From assembly GCA_021784715.1 (NCBI GenBank), contig JAJYHP010000123.1, positions 1-8,602 of the forward strand: a stretch of 8,602 bases of DNA, written 5' to 3'. The notes beneath the pieces were generated by a model that saw only the letters and a program-made list of their open reading frames with translations, had not been told where the DNA came from and did not search any database. Both the position numbers and the translations under genes were made by a program. The first letter of the stretch is position 1. Every line of letters starts with the position of its first letter. This stretch comes from a bacterium (GTDB lineage Bacteria; Eremiobacterota; Eremiobacteria; Baltobacterales; Baltobacteraceae). Of this stretch, positions 6,227 through 8,602 are shown piece by piece.

Positions 6227-6880
6227 GTGCCGACGATCTCGCAGCAAGTGCTCCTCGTGCTCGCCGTCGGCGTCGTCGGCGTGCTGCATACGATGGTCCC
6301 CGACCATTGGGCGCCGATCGCGCTCTTGGCCCGCCGTCGCAAGTGGTCGCAGCTTCAAGTCGGGCGGGCGGCGTTACTCGCCGGGCTCGGGCATACGGTC
6401 TCCACGCTCGTCATCGCGACGATCGTGTGGGCGGGCGGCATGTACGTGGCGCAACGCTTCGGGCATTTGCTCGGCATCCTCTCGAGCGTCGCGCTCGTGG
6501 CGTTCGGCCTCTGGATCGCCGTTGCCGGTTGGCGCGAAATGCGCGAGCACGATCGCGCGCACGCGCACGGGCACGCACACGATCACGACCACGATTCCGG
6601 GCGCTCGCGCGGCGTGCTGCTCGTCATTCTCGGTTCCTCGCCGATGATCGAGGGCATCCCGGCGTTCTTCGCCGCTTCGCGTTACGGGCTCGGGCAACTC
6701 ATCACGATGTCGATCGTCTTTGCGGCGAGCACGATGCTGACCTATCTCGCGCTCTGTCTGCTCTCGAGCGCGGGGCTCGCGCGCCTACAGTTCGGCCGCT
6801 TCGAACGCTACGGCGAAGTGATTAGCGGCCTCTTCATCGCTCTCTTAGGCGCATTTTTCGCAATCTTCCCCGCAATCTAA
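6227..6880 (+). CDS. NicO/UreH-like membrane protein with His-rich loop, putative Ni/Co or other metal transporter
   Basis: A 217-residue integral membrane protein with about six hydrophobic segments (roughly 6-24, 46-70, 80-101, 128-150, 155-182, 195-216). The first carries HTMVPDHW (21-28), like the HxxxPDH signature of NiCoT/NicO/UreH transporters, and GLGHT (53-57) is a second conserved His site. A soluble loop at 108-122 is very His/Asp-rich (AHAHGHAHDHDHD), as often seen in nickel or cobalt exporters such as RcnA. GSSPMIEG (136-143) is a conserved-looking kink. GTG 6227, six bases after the kal stop, is the only start keeping the first segment whole; no ribosome site is obvious, so coupling to kal is likely. 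The metal and direction of transport are not shown by sequence. There is no nickel-enzyme gene nearby. Confidence 0.65.
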   Translation: MPTISQQVLLVLAVGVVGVLHTMVPDHWAPIALLARRRKWSQLQVGRAALLAGLGHTVSTLVIATIVWAGGMYVAQRFGHLLGILSSVALVAFGLWIAVAGWREMREHDRAHAHGHAHDHDHDSGRSRGVLLVILGSSPMIEGIPAFFAASRYGLGQLITMSIVFAASTMLTYLALCLLSSAGLARLQFGRFERYGEVISGLFIALLGAFFAIFPAI

Positions 6881-6887
6881 CCAAGCC

Positions 6888-8090
6888 GTGCGCGCGCTCT
6901 TCGCAGAACCCTCCTTCAGACGTTATTTTCTCGCGCGCCAACTCAGCGTGCTCGCCTATTCCATCGAAGCGGTCGCCGTCGGTTGGCAGATCTACGCGAT
7001 CACGCACGCGGCACTCGCATTAGGGTTCGTCGGCCTGGTGCTCTTCGTGCCGCAAGTCGCGCTCGCGGTACCGGCCGGAGTCCTCGCCGACCGCTTCGAC
7101 CGCCGGAAAATCGTCTTTCTCGCGTCGGTCGGTGAAGCACTCGGGGTCGCGATCTTCGCCGACCTCGCCTGGCAGCACTCGCACGCGCTCTGGGCCTATG
7201 GAGCGGCGTTGCTCGTCGGCGGCACCGCGCGCGCGCTCAGCGCGCCCGCCGAACGCGCGTTGCTCGTCGGCATCGTCGAAGAGTCGGCGTTCCAACGGGC
7301 CTCCGCCTTGAGCAATTCGATCGGGCAGATGCTCGCGATTCTCGGGCCCGCGATAGCGGGCGCGCTCATCGCGCTCTCGACGCCGTTCGCATTTGCGGTC
7401 GCGACGTGCGCGTACGCCGCATCGACGCTCGCTTACGCATCGTTGCGCGTCCGGTCGCAGCGACATATCGATCCCGGCGAACTCGACCCGATCGGCGGCA
7501 TCCGCTACCTGCGCGAGCAGCCCGAGGTGCTTGGCGCGATCTCGCTCGATCTCTTCGCCGTGCTCTTCGGCGGGGCGACCGCGCTCCTGCCGATCTTTGC
7601 GACGACGATCTTGCACGTCGGCCCGGTGGGCTTCGGCCTCATGCGCGCCGCTCCGGGGCTCGGCGCCGCGCTCGTTGCCTGGTATCTCTCGCGCCGACCG
7701 CTCGAACGCGGCGCTGGGCGCGCGCTCTTTTTCTGCGTCGCCGCCTTCGGCATCGCGACGATTGTTTTCGGTCTCTCGAAAAATCTCGCGCTCTCGCTCG
7801 TCGCGCTGCTCGCTCTCGGCGGGTTCGATATGGTGAGCGTCGTCATTCGCATGACACTCGTGCAATTACGCACGCCCGACCATCTCCGTGGCCGCGTCAG
7901 CGCGATCGAGAATATCTTTATCGGCGCATCCAACGAGTTGGGCGCCTTCGAATCCGGCGTGACCGCCGCGTGGCTCGGCGCCGAAGCCTCGGTCGCGCTC
8001 GGTGGCATCGCAACGCTCGCGGTGATTCTCGCGTGGGCGTTCGCCTTTCCGCAGCTCCGCCGGATGGATCGCCTGGAGCGCCTCCGCTAG
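6888..8090 (+). CDS. MFS exporter, EntS-like (MFS_3) family
   Basis: A 400-residue inner-membrane major facilitator with the layout of EntS-type exporters, which pump siderophores or drugs by proton antiport. Seen: an N-terminal segment FRRYFLARQLS (10-20), motif A between helices 2 and 3 (GVLADRFDRRK, 64-74), PAERALLVGIV with SNSIGQMLAILGPAIAG in the N-half, and the family's late signature VQLRTPDHLRGRVSA followed by ASNELGAFESG. The length suits 12 transmembrane helices. GTG 6888 follows the previous stop by seven bases, and the protein starts directly with the family's usual xxxFRRY opening. Last gene of the mazG-kal array. The exported compound cannot be deduced; no siderophore genes are visible. 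Confidence 0.88.
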   Translation: MRALFAEPSFRRYFLARQLSVLAYSIEAVAVGWQIYAITHAALALGFVGLVLFVPQVALAVPAGVLADRFDRRKIVFLASVGEALGVAIFADLAWQHSHALWAYGAALLVGGTARALSAPAERALLVGIVEESAFQRASALSNSIGQMLAILGPAIAGALIALSTPFAFAVATCAYAASTLAYASLRVRSQRHIDPGELDPIGGIRYLREQPEVLGAISLDLFAVLFGGATALLPIFATTILHVGPVGFGLMRAAPGLGAALVAWYLSRRPLERGAGRALFFCVAAFGIATIVFGLSKNLALSLVALLALGGFDMVSVVIRMTLVQLRTPDHLRGRVSAIENIFIGASNELGAFESGVTAAWLGAEASVALGGIATLAVILAWAFAFPQLRRMDRLERLR

Positions 8091-8219
8091 AGCTGCAGCC
8101 GCGCGCCTCTATGTGCTTTTTGTCACAGGAACGAAAAACGAACCTGGGAATGGGCTGAGCGCGTCGGCGAGTACGTCGGCGCATTACTGCACTCATCCAT
8201 TCGCATTTAAGGAGACCCC

Positions 8220-8602
8220 TTGAACCTTCGATCTTCTCGCGCCCTACGCGGCCTCGCTTCGGCGGCCGCCGCATGCGCGCTCGGCGTCCTGATTGCCGGT
8301 TGCGGTGGCGGCGCCGGCTCCTCGGCCCTCCCGACCAAGAGCATCTCGCCCGCGAGCGCTTTCAAGCCGAAAATTTTCCCCGTCATGCATATCTCGCGCT
8401 CGACCGCGAAGATCGCGATGGCGAAGCTGACGCGCTCGGGAGCGTATTTCTCCCCGATCGTCGGCGGCAAACCGGTCCGCATTCACACGAAAACCGTCTC
8501 GGCGGGCATGAACCTCACCAACAACGGCGGCCCCGTCGTGCCCACGGCGAGCGTCTACAACATCCTGGTGAACTGCCCCGACGAGAGCTGCTGGGGCGGC
8601 GA
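8220..8602 (+). CDS. Secreted lipoprotein, 3' end outside window
   Basis: At least 127 codons, running off the window. The TTG start at 8220 is chosen because AAGGAG (8209-8214) lies five bases upstream and the encoded N-terminus is a clean signal peptide: NLRSSRALRG, an Ala/Leu core, and lipobox LIAGC with Cys28, then a Gly/Ser linker. There is no ATG in the signal region. The mature part reads FPVMHISRST, FSPIVGGKPVRIH, then NNGGPVVP and ASVYNILVNCPDESCWGG, with a close Cys pair. I do not recognise a family; the GGPVxPxxxVYNI stretch suggests the first strands of an extracellular beta or hydrolase domain. The 129-bp gap before it holds no clear promoter. It is probably a separate unit from the MFS gene. 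Confidence 0.75.
   Translation, partial: MNLRSSRALRGLASAAAACALGVLIAGCGGGAGSSALPTKSISPASAFKPKIFPVMHISRSTAKIAMAKLTRSGAYFSPIVGGKPVRIHTKTVSAGMNLTNNGGPVVPTASVYNILVNCPDESCWGG

Overview
The window looks like a chromosomal segment from a high-GC, free-living, probably uncultured bacterium. Flanking genes are rich in GCG/CTC/GAC codons, GTG and TTG starts are common, and there are several lipoproteins with clear lipoboxes. My guess is an Eremiobacterota-type soil lineage, but nothing here proves a taxon. No rRNA, tRNA or CRISPR array was seen.

Layout. (1) Positions 1-966 hold the C-terminal two thirds of a PLP-dependent tryptophanase-type beta-eliminating lyase whose start lies before the window. (2) Positions about 967-3373 form a lower-GC accessory patch. 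It contains a decayed IS3-family transposase tail (about 1102-1290), a small EexN-like lipoprotein gene (1353-1817), a long perfect-looking hairpin between convergent genes (1813-1849), and a secreted lipoprotein gene on the minus strand that appears broken by a frameshift near 2740 (3163 down to 1899). (3) The patch is closed by a second, truncated copy of the tryptophanase 3' end (about 3374-3544). This copy lacks 162 bp precisely between two 9-bp direct repeats of the parent gene. (4) Positions 3612-4580 encode a PrsA/SurA-like parvulin lipoprotein followed by a strong hairpin. (5) Positions 4668-8090 are a tight four-gene array: a MazG with an unusually short tetrapyrrole-methylase-like front, a 3-aminobutyryl-CoA ammonia-lyase (Kal) hotdog protein, a NicO/UreH-like membrane protein with a His-rich loop, and an EntS-type MFS exporter. 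(6) At 8220 a new secreted lipoprotein gene starts and runs off the window.

How it fits together. The mazG-kal-transporter-MFS genes overlap or lie 6-7 nt apart, so they are probably co-transcribed, although their functions are not obviously one pathway. Tryptophanase and Kal both belong to amino-acid catabolism, but nothing else of lysine fermentation is in view. The most informative structure is the duplicated tryptophanase end bracketing the IS-bearing, low-GC patch, which looks like the scar of an insertion or recombination event. I see no convincing complete new defence or mobile system. The best leads are the orphan EexN-like lipoprotein, the split secreted protein and the half-methylase MazG.
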